DNA of 6,375 bases from Selenomonas sp. (GTDB lineage: Bacteria > Bacillota > Negativicutes > Selenomonadales > Selenomonadaceae): contig NZ_JALFCU010000011.1 of NCBI RefSeq assembly GCF_022771645.1, forward strand, positions 1 to 6,375, in the 5' to 3' direction. Shown here piece by piece: positions 1 to 5,455 of this stretch (within the stretch, counting starts at the first letter, position 1; each line of letters opens with the position of its first letter). A program made the position numbers and the translations under genes. The notes under the pieces are model-generated. The model was not told the origin of the DNA. It saw only the letters and a program-made list of their open reading frames with translations, and did no database searches.

Positions 1-105
1 GACGAGCTAAACCAGCGTCCACGCCGTATTCTGGGATATCACACTCCAGCAGAGCTCTTCGACCATTTTCTCGATGAAGTCTATGCTATTGAGAAATGTT
101 CTTGA
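1..105 (+). CDS. IS30-family transposase, C-terminal 34 residues (5' end outside window)
   Basis: The frame open from base 1 reads DELNQRPRRILGYHTPAELF and runs on to a TGA at 103-105. The N-x-R-P-R-x-x-L-G-Y-x-T-P-x-E pattern is the classic extreme C-terminus of IS30-family DDE transposases, just after the catalytic glutamate region. Only the tail is present, so whether the transposase is intact cannot be judged. The enzyme would cut and rejoin the ends of its own element. It lies just upstream of the glutaredoxin gene and reads toward it, so the insertion sequence borders that operon's promoter region. Family assignment is firm; the exact element is not identifiable from this piece. Confidence 0.85.
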   Translation, partial: DELNQRPRRILGYHTPAELFDHFLDEVYAIEKCS

Positions 106-110
106 TTAAA

Positions 111-137
111 ACAACTGTTCAATTTGCACTTGCAATT
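111..137. mobile_element. Probable terminal end of the IS30-family element
   Basis: Directly after the transposase stop lies an AT-rich stretch containing TTTGCACTTGCAATT. It resembles the T-rich, 'TTGCACTT'-containing terminal repeats of many Firmicute IS30 elements. The partner repeat is outside the window, so the exact boundary and any target duplication cannot be fixed. The stretch from here to 194 holds no other gene, and I see no convincing sigma70 promoter for the downstream gene in it. Confidence 0.35.
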
Positions 138-194
138 ATCCGATAGGGAAAAACGTTGCCCGGATTCGAAATCAACCACAGAAAGGAAATCCCC

Positions 195-470
195 ATGAAG
201 AAAATTATCGCATTCACCCTGAAAGGCTGTCCCTACTGCTATAGCGCGCAAGAAGCCTACAAGAAGCTCCAGCAAAAGCCGGAATACAAAGGTGTCACAA
301 TCGATTGGCTGGACGAAGATGATCATCCCGACCTCGCCGTCAAATACGACCACTACTATTGCCCTTCGCTCTTCGTTGATGGCAAAAAAATCTACGAAGC
401 GCATCCCGGCGATAACGATGACTATATCTACGGCATGGTCGAAAACGCCATGCACGAAGCGCTGGCATAA
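195..470 (+). CDS. Glutaredoxin-like thiol-disulfide oxidoreductase
   Basis: A 91-residue cytoplasmic protein of the thioredoxin fold, the usual length for a glutaredoxin. The active site is C12-P-Y-C15, after the first beta strand (KKIIAFTLKG). The cis-proline is P57 in YYCPSLFVDG, followed by the G-K-x-I-Y-E strand and a C-terminal helix. Such proteins reduce disulfides or glutathione/bacillithiol-type adducts; the partner is unknown. Start 195 is chosen because AGAAAGGAAAT ends a few bases upstream; a TTG at 156 in the same frame lacks a ribosome site. Oddity: residue 56, just before the cis-proline, is a cysteine where Val or Thr is usual, giving a third cysteine close to the active site. 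The next gene starts 17 bases after the stop, so the two are probably co-transcribed. Confidence 0.85.
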   Translation: MKKIIAFTLKGCPYCYSAQEAYKKLQQKPEYKGVTIDWLDEDDHPDLAVKYDHYYCPSLFVDGKKIYEAHPGDNDDYIYGMVENAMHEALA

Positions 471-487
471 CCGGAGGCGAATTCATT

Positions 488-1681
488 ATGTGGAAGCTGC
501 TGCAGAAAATCTTCCACAACCTGCGGGAGCATCTGTTCCCCGTCACCGCACCACCTTTGGCCGAAAAACCTGACGAGGGAGCTCTCGATGAGGCAGCGAC
601 AACCATCGCAACCATCGAATCGCGTCCGTCAGAAGCATCCGTTCCAAAGGAAAATAAGACAGCGCCCGTTGATCCATGCCGTCCTGTCCTGCATCTTGCC
701 AAGCAATCGGGCGGCAAGCCCGTCCTTCTGATCGGTTATTATCAGCCAGATCGGCAGGAACATCCGTCGGATGCGTTGTTCTCGCATCTGTTCCTGTATC
801 CGTATTCCCGCAAGCGTTCGGATTTGCTGGTATTCTCCCCATCCGCGCGCGTCAAAGATGCACGAGCACTCGCTGATAAATTGATAGCAGATTCTCCCGC
901 GCAAAAGAAATACCAGATGCTGCTCGCAGCCTATCCTGAAACGATGGAATGCCAAGGAACGACTTGCGGCATCTTGCGCTTGGCCTTCGACATCACTGAC
1001 GAGCCGTTGCTGTTCCGCATCGGCGAGAAACTGTCTGCACCAAAAGAAGTCATCCGGCATTGCTTCCGTCCTGACCTTCGCCCGTACCTGAAAAAGAAAG
1101 ATGACTCTCCGGTCAAACGAGCTGGCAAGATGCCAAACTTCAGCAAGGCAGCGCCGAAGACAAAGGACGAAATCCAGATTGAGCGATGGAACCGTGTGCT
1201 CAAACAGAAGCGTTCCTCGTCGGCTTTCCAAAAGGATTTCATCCGCACCCCGCTCATCGACATTGCCGAACAGGCAGGCGGGCGGCCTGTCGTCTTCTAC
1301 GGGACGTTCATTCCCGAAAAACGCCCGAATGCTGTCCGCAGCTGTTTTCGTGACATCAAACCATACTTCCCGAATATCCCTGAATATGCCATCAAGGTCA
1401 TCACCGACCATCTGATGATTGAGGACGCGGGCAACCGTTCATACAGCTTCGGGCAGATTCGCCAGAAGACCGAGCGGTACGGCAGGCGCGTCCTGCTCAT
1501 CGGCTACCCGCATCTCTACATCAACAAGGGCTTCGTCCGCTGCGGTTTCCGACTGGCGAAAAACCTCGGTGTCAGTGCCATCCTCTACAGCAACTCGCAA
1601 AAGAATGCCCGCTTCGTCCTGCCGGATGCCGTCCTTGCAAAATGTTATCTTCCGAGCAAGGAATCATACATCGAAAAATAA
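488..1681 (+). CDS. Unrecognised 397-residue protein with internal duplication
   Basis: I do not recognise a family. GGAGG at 472-476 precedes the ATG by 11 bases. Residues 1-65 are a low-complexity acidic/Ala-rich lead without a clear signal peptide. Two related halves follow, offset by about 190 residues: HLAKQSGGKPVLLIGYY (69-85) matches DIAEQAGGRPVVFYGTF (258-274), and KYQMLLAAYPE...CGILRLAF (141-167) matches RYGRRVLLIGYPH...CGFRLAK (330-358). Each half seems to hold two beta-strand-plus-helix units opening with a (V/M)-L-L-x-(G/A)-Y strand, perhaps four repeats in all. A basic linker (about 202-250) joins the halves. Cysteines recur at matching places (C160/C352, C192, C286). No transmembrane segment is evident, so it is probably cytoplasmic. 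Function cannot be assigned; pairing with a glutaredoxin hints weakly at a redox link. Confidence 0.75.
   Translation: MWKLLQKIFHNLREHLFPVTAPPLAEKPDEGALDEAATTIATIESRPSEASVPKENKTAPVDPCRPVLHLAKQSGGKPVLLIGYYQPDRQEHPSDALFSHLFLYPYSRKRSDLLVFSPSARVKDARALADKLIADSPAQKKYQMLLAAYPETMECQGTTCGILRLAFDITDEPLLFRIGEKLSAPKEVIRHCFRPDLRPYLKKKDDSPVKRAGKMPNFSKAAPKTKDEIQIERWNRVLKQKRSSSAFQKDFIRTPLIDIAEQAGGRPVVFYGTFIPEKRPNAVRSCFRDIKPYFPNIPEYAIKVITDHLMIEDAGNRSYSFGQIRQKTERYGRRVLLIGYPHLYINKGFVRCGFRLAKNLGVSAILYSNSQKNARFVLPDAVLAKCYLPSKESYIEK
689..1567 (+). repeat. Diverged tandem duplication inside the 397-residue protein
   Basis: The repeat is visible at protein level only. Copy A covers about 689-994 (residues 68-169) and copy B about 1256-1567 (residues 257-360). 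Anchors are the GG(K/R)PV strand, the Y-P turn and the C-G-x-x-R-L/R-x-A-x block, all at an offset of 189-192 residues. The nucleotide sequences have diverged well past recognition, so the duplication is old. Confidence 0.55.
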
Positions 1682-1698
1682 GCATTCGACAAATGATG

Positions 1699-2169
1699 CT
1701 ACGATTGATTTTCTGCCTGCTTCAGCGAGGCAATCAGCCGCTCGAACTTTGCGGCGAACTTCTCATTGGTTTCTGCCGTGCGCTTATGCGGGCCTTTGAG
1801 GTGTACTTTCTTCGAGGAGCGGCGCGCCTTCTTGACCGTGTAGCGCTCATAGAGCAGGCGGTCGATGTTCTCTGCCGTATACTGCCAGCCGTCCGGATGG
1901 ACGGCATACCCGCCCTTTCCGAGCACCATAGCGGCGACGCCGTAGTCCTGCGTGACCACGACGTCGCCTTTTTTGCATGCGTTCGCCACGGCGATGTCCA
2001 CCGCATCCGCACCCGCACCAATCACATGGACATCGCCAACCTCCGACTGCAAAACATGGTTTGTATCACAGTAAAGATGAAGCGCCACCTGATATCTCTT
2101 TGCGATGCGCTCGATTTCTGGAACAACGGGACACGCATCCGCATCGACAAAAATTTGAAACGGGATCAT
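1699..2169 (-). CDS. YaiI/YqxD family protein (UPF0178, DUF188), PIN-like fold
   Basis: A 156-residue protein, the usual size of the family. The diagnostic N-terminal V-D-A-D-A-C-P lies at residues 8-14. It is followed by the G-A-G-A-D-A-V-D-I-A-V block (51-61), G-D-V-V-V-T-Q-D-Y-G (68-77), H-P-D-G-W-Q-Y-T (91-98) and a C-terminal G-P-H-K-R...F-x-x-x-F-x-x-L segment. The conserved aspartates (D9, D11, D55, D58, D75) match a PIN-like metal-binding site, so a nuclease role is often suggested, but to my knowledge no activity is established. ATG 2169 is preferred over ATG 2175: GAAGGAAG sits 6 bases from the former but touches the latter. It lies 37 bases behind the CYTH gene, probably in the same transcript, and ends 17 bases from the convergent 397-residue gene with no clear terminator between them. 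Confidence 0.9.
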   Translation of the reverse strand: MIPFQIFVDADACPVVPEIERIAKRYQVALHLYCDTNHVLQSEVGDVHVIGAGADAVDIAVANACKKGDVVVTQDYGVAAMVLGKGGYAVHPDGWQYTAENIDRLLYERYTVKKARRSSKKVHLKGPHKRTAETNEKFAAKFERLIASLKQAENQS

Positions 2170-2206
2170 CGTCATCTTCCTTCTATTTCCGCGATGTCTC
2201 ACTTTC

Positions 2207-2851
2207 TTATTTTCCGTGCAGGATATCTTCGAACCACAACCAGCCATGCTGCACGAGATTCGCTGCTGTGAGCCGCGCATCATACGTAATCTCTTTGCCA
2301 AACCACGCAGGCGGGTCAAACGCCTTGGCATCTTCGACGCTCTGAAACTCCACTTCCGCCATGCAAAGGCCGTCAAGCTCTCCGCCATAGATATCGAAGA
2401 CCGCCATTTCTCCAGATGGCAGGAGGATCTCGTGGCGCACCTTCTTTAGCATATCCCCTTGCACGCGCGGCAGGAGGTTCTCGAAATCCTCTTTCGTGAT
2501 GTTGAACTCTTCCTCGCGCCGCACGAGGCCGCCCGCCGACTTGAACGTGAAGAAATATTCGTCATTCATCTGGCGGATGCGGAGCTCCGGCTCAAAGGAC
2601 AAGTACCCTTGGCTGATCTCGTACTGCGCCATGGACCTTCCCACCGGCACCATCGAAGCATCCGTCACCAAAAACGAAGACGCAAGGCGGAAGTAGTAGC
2701 TTTGCTTGAATTTGACAGCCTCTGGAATGAAGTATTTTTGCAGTTCCGCTTGAGATATTCCCTTGACGAAAGCCAATCCGAGCAGTTTGTCCCGGAGCTC
2801 CTCATAAAATTTCAGGAGCATCTCCTTTTCACGCGTGCTCGTGATTGCCAT
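2207..2851 (-). CDS. CYTH / triphosphate tunnel metalloenzyme-like protein, NeuTTM type, with degenerate signature
   Basis: A 214-residue protein. Residues 80-199 follow bacterial NeuTTM-type CYTH proteins closely: S-Q-G-Y-L (80-84), E-L-R-I-R (89-93), Y-F-F-T-F-K-S (99-105), G-L-V-R-R-E-E-E (108-115), F-D-I-Y-G-G-E-L (152-159), A-E-V-E-F (165-169) and P-P-A-W-F-G-K-E-I-T-x-D-x-R (180-193). Characterised relatives hydrolyse inorganic tripolyphosphate with Mg2+ or Mn2+. The odd part is the N-terminus. Where relatives carry E-I-E-R-K-F-L-V, this one has R-L-A-S-S-F-L-V (55-62), so all three ExExK positions are replaced. About 50 residues of predicted helix precede it, against almost none in relatives. 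The other tunnel Arg, Lys and Glu residues remain, so it may bind polyphosphate or nucleotide without normal catalysis. Start 2851 has GGGGCGGAG upstream; Met11 has a ribosome site touching it. Likely first gene of the unit with the UPF0178 gene. Confidence 0.85.
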   Translation of the reverse strand: MAITSTREKEMLLKFYEELRDKLLGLAFVKGISQAELQKYFIPEAVKFKQSYYFRLASSFLVTDASMVPVGRSMAQYEISQGYLSFEPELRIRQMNDEYFFTFKSAGGLVRREEEFNITKEDFENLLPRVQGDMLKKVRHEILLPSGEMAVFDIYGGELDGLCMAEVEFQSVEDAKAFDPPAWFGKEITYDARLTAANLVQHGWLWFEDILHGK

Positions 2852-2933
2852 GAGCTCCGCCCCCTGTAGATTTCGATATATTGTGTTTCTCTACGTCATA
2901 TTGTTTTTCCTGCCACGGGCAAACAAAATAGGG

Positions 2934-2958
2934 ATCCTGCGTTTTCTTGTCGCAGGAT
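2934..2958. promoter_or_regulatory. Perfect 8+8 bp inverted repeat, candidate operator
   Basis: ATCCTGCG (2934-2941) and CGCAGGAT (2951-2958) are exact reverse complements around a 9-base centre. The site lies between divergently transcribed genes, so it cannot terminate either flanking gene. Its right arm covers the end of the -35 box of the plus-strand promoter. A dimeric repressor site is the simplest reading. The arms could also pair as RNA if a transcript started upstream. No regulator gene is in the window. Confidence 0.45.
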
Positions 2959-2975
2959 TTCCCGTGTGCTAAAAT
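2947..2975 (+). promoter_or_regulatory. Sigma70-type promoter for the 3014-5165 operon
   Basis: TTGTCG (-35, 2947-2952), a 17-base spacer and TAAAAT (-10, 2970-2975) lie 38 bases before the ATG at 3014. Five of six -10 bases and four of six -35 bases match consensus. This is the best promoter seen in the window. The opposite strand offers only weak boxes for the CYTH gene (for example TTGTTT with CAATAT), which I do not annotate. Confidence 0.6.
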
Positions 2976-3013
2976 TGTAGCAACAATGGCATGGGAAACG
3001 GAGTGGAAGCAGC

Positions 3014-3520
3014 ATGGAACAGGAACGAAAGCAATGGAGCGAACTGGCGATGTTTCTGGCAATTGCGTTCCTGTTCCAGAGCCTGCGCCTGCTGATCCCG
3101 ATGATTCCCGGCCCCATCAACCTGTTCTTCATCGGTAGTCTGCTCAACATGGTGATGGCGCTTTCCATCTGGCGGACGCAGACGCGATGGGCAGCCGTCA
3201 TCGGTTTGCTTTTGCCCATTGGGGCGTTCTTCCAGGGACAGCTGCCAATCGCGCCGATGATGCCTGTCGTGGCCATCGGCAACGCCGCCTTCACGCTCGC
3301 GGCCGGTGCACTCGGCTCCGGTCGCCGCGCCTATCTCGCGCCATTCCCCAAAGCTGCCGTTCTTTTCGTCGGCACGCAGCTTGTCCTCCGTATCTTCGAC
3401 TTGCCTGTTCCCATGGCAAAGATGCTGACGTTCATGATGAGCTGGCCGCAAATCGTCACGGGATGCCTTGGAGTCCTTTTGGCACAAATACTGTTGCTAC
3501 GTCTGCCGCGTACAAACTAA
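3014..3520 (+). CDS. Membrane protein resembling ECF transporter S-components
   Basis: A 168-residue, very hydrophobic protein with about six membrane segments (roughly 11-30, 36-52, 59-77, 83-103, 112-126 and 146-164), the size and topology of energy-coupling-factor substrate-binding subunits. The run G-P-I-N...G-S-L-L-N (33-45), G-L-L-L-P-I-G-A-F-F-Q-G (64-75) and P-x-x-P-V-V-A-I-G-N (81-90) recalls an uncharacterised S-component group with a P-I-A-P-M-x-P-x-x-A-I-G-N signature. Such proteins bind a vitamin or small metabolite and use shared EcfA/EcfT subunits encoded elsewhere; none is in this window. The substrate cannot be predicted. GGAAG sits at 3005-3009. The SppA gene follows after 40 bases and has its own ribosome site. 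Membrane location is firm, family assignment moderate. Confidence 0.65.
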   Translation: MEQERKQWSELAMFLAIAFLFQSLRLLIPMIPGPINLFFIGSLLNMVMALSIWRTQTRWAAVIGLLLPIGAFFQGQLPIAPMMPVVAIGNAAFTLAAGALGSGRRAYLAPFPKAAVLFVGTQLVLRIFDLPVPMAKMLTFMMSWPQIVTGCLGVLLAQILLLRLPRTN

Positions 3521-3560
3521 GTCCAAAACCATACAAATTCACGAAACTGGAGGTCTTGCC

Positions 3561-4388
3561 ATGTTCCATCGGAAAAAGAACGTGTTTGCCATCATCGAAA
3601 TCAGCGGCGTGATTTCTGCCAGCGCTCCCAAAAGCGCACTTTCGTCGAGCGGCTTTCACCTGATGAAGCTCCTCTCGTTCCTCTCAGACCTCGAGGATGA
3701 AGACGAACGCCTCGACGGCATCCTGCTCCGCCTGAACACGCCAGGCGGCACAGCCGGTGCGTCGGAAGAACTCGCGCGTGCCATTGACCGCGTCAAACAG
3801 GCGCGGCACGTCCCTGTTGTCGCGTCGATTGCTGACATCTGCTGCTCGGGCGGTTATATGGTCGCCGTCGTTGCCGACAAGATTTTTGCCAACAGACAGT
3901 CGCTCACGGGCTCTATCGGCACGATCCTGCAAATCCCGAACTACCAAGAACTCGCAGAGAAAATCGGCATCAAGACACTCACCTTCAAGAGCGGCAAGAT
4001 GAAGGACATCGGCAACCCGATGCGCGACATGACAGACGACGAGCGCGCGTTCCTCGATGATATCGCGCACAAAGGCCACGAGCTCTTCATGTCGTTCGTT
4101 AAGGAGCACCGTCCCGATATCCAAAATGAAACGGAAATGATGGACGGCCGTCCCGTCGATGCGCTTCTGGCAAAGGAAAACCACCTGATTGATGCGTTCG
4201 GCACGTACCTCGATGCCTATGATGCCTTGCGGGAACTCGCGCACATCAAAAAAGACGTTCCCATCAAAGAACTCCACGTCAAAGAAGAAAAGGGCATTCT
4301 TAAACGCCTCGTCGGCACGCTTGCCACGCTGAGCCTTTCCGGGCTTGCCGAAGATGTCTGGATGCAAAGCCAGGCTCGCAAATTCTGA
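3561..4388 (+). CDS. sppA: Signal peptide peptidase SppA, short form (S49 family)
   Basis: A 275-residue serine protease of family S49, which in known members digests cleaved signal peptides. GGAGG (3549-3553), seven bases upstream, fixes the start at 3561; the frame extends 5' but only into the previous gene. Seen in order: F-A-I-I-E-I-S-G-V-I (9-18), L-L-R-L-N-T-P-G-G (55-63), nucleophile S96 in D-I-C-C-S-G-G-Y, L-T-G-S-I-G-T-I (115-122), and F-K-S-G-K-M-K-D-I-G (142-151). K148, 52 residues after S96, matches the Ser-Lys spacing of Bacillus subtilis SppA (S147/K199). Oddity: there is no N-terminal signal or membrane segment; residues 1-8 are MFHRKKNV and run straight into the first fold strand. 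It may therefore sit in the cytoplasm or at the membrane face through the hydrophobic helix near 250-265. The LUD gene starts 20 bases later. Confidence 0.9.
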   Translation: MFHRKKNVFAIIEISGVISASAPKSALSSSGFHLMKLLSFLSDLEDEDERLDGILLRLNTPGGTAGASEELARAIDRVKQARHVPVVASIADICCSGGYMVAVVADKIFANRQSLTGSIGTILQIPNYQELAEKIGIKTLTFKSGKMKDIGNPMRDMTDDERAFLDDIAHKGHELFMSFVKEHRPDIQNETEMMDGRPVDALLAKENHLIDAFGTYLDAYDALRELAHIKKDVPIKELHVKEEKGILKRLVGTLATLSLSGLAEDVWMQSQARKF

Positions 4389-4408
4389 TACGGCAGGAGG
4401 AAGATTCC

Positions 4409-5014
4409 ATGGATTTCACAAAACTTGCCACCGCTCTTCGCAAGCGCGAATACGAGGTCTCATGCTTCGAGACCGGCGCAGATGCCGCGAACTATCTCGA
4501 TGCCCAAATTGATGGCGTGACCGTCGGTTTCGGCGACTCGATGACGCTCAAAGACCTCGGCATCTACGAGCTCTTGTCAAAGCACAACACGGTCTACGAT
4601 CCCGCACACCCACGTGATGGCATGGACTTTTATACGACCGCCCCGCTCTGCCTCACGACGGACGTGTTCTTGACCTCCGTCAACGGCATCGCCGAAACAG
4701 GCGAGATGGTGAACATCGACGGCACGGGCAACCGCGTCGCTGGCTCGCTCTATGGACACAAGAAGGTCTACTTCGTCGCTGGCGCAAACAAGGTCGTACC
4801 GACGCTTGAGGAAGCCGCGCATCGCGCGCGCAATATCGCCGCGCCGCTTAATGCCGCCCGCCACGGCTACAAAACGCCATGCGCGTTCAAGAAAGACCAT
4901 TGCTACGACTGCTACAGTCCGCAGCGCATCTGCAACGCGCAGGTCATCTACTGGCAGAAGATGAACCACATGAACATGGAGGTCGTCCTCATCAACGAAT
5001 CGCTCGGTCTTTGA
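4409..5014 (+). CDS. LUD-domain protein (LutC/YkgG-like, DUF162) with C-terminal Cys cluster
   Basis: A 201-residue protein preceded by AGGAGGA at a good distance. The LUD fold is shown by V-T-V-G-F-G-D-S-M-T-L (37-47), M-D-F-Y-T-T-A (72-78), L-T-S-V-N-G-I-A-E-T-G (88-98), N-I-D-G-T-G-N-R-V (102-110) and V-Y-F-V-A-G-A-N-K-V (120-129). LutC is one of three proteins needed for L-lactate oxidation in Bacillus, but LutA and LutB are absent here. This stand-alone form is common in anaerobes and its role is not established. C158, C165, C168 and C175, in C-x6-C-x2-C-x6-C before I-C-N-A-Q, could bind an Fe-S cluster or zinc; this is inference. It lies between sppA and the AlaX remnant in one apparent operon. 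Confidence 0.87.
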   Translation: MDFTKLATALRKREYEVSCFETGADAANYLDAQIDGVTVGFGDSMTLKDLGIYELLSKHNTVYDPAHPRDGMDFYTTAPLCLTTDVFLTSVNGIAETGEMVNIDGTGNRVAGSLYGHKKVYFVAGANKVVPTLEEAAHRARNIAAPLNAARHGYKTPCAFKKDHCYDCYSPQRICNAQVIYWQKMNHMNMEVVLINESLGL

Positions 5015-5036
5015 TCTCATCGAAAGGAACATCCTC

Positions 5037-5165
5037 ATGACACATCGGATGTTTGACACGGACGTGATGCGAAAGCGCTGCACCGCCACCGTCACCGCCT
5101 GCTCTCCCCGTAAGAAAGGCTACGGCATCCTGCTCGACCAGACAGTCTTCTTCCATCATGATGGT
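5037..5165 (+). pseudogene. 5' remnant of an AlaX-type alanyl-tRNA editing gene
   Basis: AAAGGA and ATG 5037 lie 22 bases after the LUD stop, as expected for the next operon gene. Residues 1-39 (MTHRMFDTDVMRKRCTATVT, then ...GYGILLDQTVFF) match the N-terminus of AlaX/AlaRS editing domains, which hydrolyse mischarged Ser- or Gly-tRNA(Ala). Relatives continue V-F-F-P-E-G-G-G-Q-P; here similarity stops after V-F-F at about 5153 and H-H-D-G-L-L-L-C follows. The catalytic H-x-x-x-H zinc site and the remaining domain are absent. The frame stays open to 5357 but only through sequence belonging to minus-strand features. It is a truncated, presumably inactive gene, cut by rearrangement rather than by a point mutation. 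Confidence 0.65.
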
Positions 5166-5216
5166 TTGCTCCTTTGCTGGCAGAAAATGATTGGCTTATC
5201 AAAAAATTTTTCACAG

Positions 5217-5256
5217 AAAAAGCACCGGCCGCCGCAATCCCTACGACGGCCGATGC
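5217..5256 (-). terminator. Rho-independent terminator after the small membrane ORF
   Basis: Read on the minus strand, GCATCGGCCG (5256-5247) pairs with CGGCCGGTGC (5231-5222) as a 10-bp stem with one G-U pair, around a 15-base loop, followed by TTTTT (5221-5217). It begins one base past the TGA of the 5258-5455 ORF. On the plus strand the hairpin is followed by TTCAGC, so it is directional. Confidence 0.75.
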
Positions 5257-5257
5257 T

Positions 5258-5455
5258 TCAGCATGCGGTGGTATTCTGCTGTTCGATGAGCGTTTCCGTG
5301 TCCTCTACGACATTCGCGAGCGTCATCTGCGCCATCTTCTGCTCCATGGCATCTTGAATCTCTTCGAGCCGCCTATCCATGACGTGATGGATGTTGTACT
5401 CATAAAAATTACGGATAAGATAGCACAGCAAAATTATAATGTCAATGATTACGGA
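5258..5455 (-). CDS. Small single-span membrane ORF, start codon missing
   Basis: Too short for routine ORF calling: 65 sense codons open from TCC (5455-5453) to TGA (5260-5258). The frame reads SVIIDIIILLCYLIRNFYEY, a membrane segment, then a charged amphipathic stretch (DRRLEEIQDAMEQKMAQ, 27-43) likely to be helix or coiled coil. It is not a shadow of a known gene, and a strong terminator follows its stop. No ATG or GTG opens the frame. TTG 5431 and ATG 5380 are internal and lack ribosome sites, and an in-frame TAA lies just upstream at 5458-5456. I infer that the first codon or codons were lost at a junction near 5456. Family unknown. Confidence 0.5.
   Translation of the reverse strand, partial: SVIIDIIILLCYLIRNFYEYNIHHVMDRRLEEIQDAMEQKMAQMTLANVVEDTETLIEQQNTTAC
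5417..5445 (-). promoter_or_regulatory. Promoter-like boxes inside the small ORF
   Basis: On the minus strand TTGACA (5445-5440), a 17-base spacer and TATCTT (5422-5417) make a plausible sigma70 promoter. It falls within the hydrophobic codons of the ORF. If it is real, the product would begin at ATG 5380 (40 residues, no membrane segment), but that ATG has no ribosome site. It may be chance in an AT-rich stretch. Confidence 0.3.

Noticed and set aside
629..1411. Long minus-strand open frame of 260 codons opposite the 397-residue gene
   Set aside because: It has no ribosome site, an arginine-rich unnatural composition and no recognisable motif. It is a codon-bias shadow of the well-supported plus-strand gene.
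1682..1735. Possible terminator between the convergent 397-residue and UPF0178 genes
   Set aside because: Only a bulged GATTG...CAATC / GCCT...AGGC pairing can be drawn, with no U run on either side.
1977..2345. Plus-strand frames across the UPF0178 and CYTH genes
   Set aside because: They lie opposite genes with clear family motifs and have histidine/proline/arginine-rich compositions typical of antisense frames.
2852..3013. Riboswitch or leader RNA upstream of the S-component-like gene
   Set aside because: From the inferred start site only ~30 bases of leader remain before ATG 3014, too short for a riboswitch. The hairpin lies upstream of the -10 box.
3684..4367. Minus-strand open frame of 227 codons opposite sppA
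   Set aside because: sppA has catalytic motifs and a strong ribosome site; the opposite frame has neither and mirrors its codon bias.
5154..5190. ATG on the minus strand preceded by AGGAG (within the complement of 5155-5180)
   Set aside because: The frame it opens runs antisense through the AlaX remnant with no recognisable product, so the ribosome-like site appears accidental.
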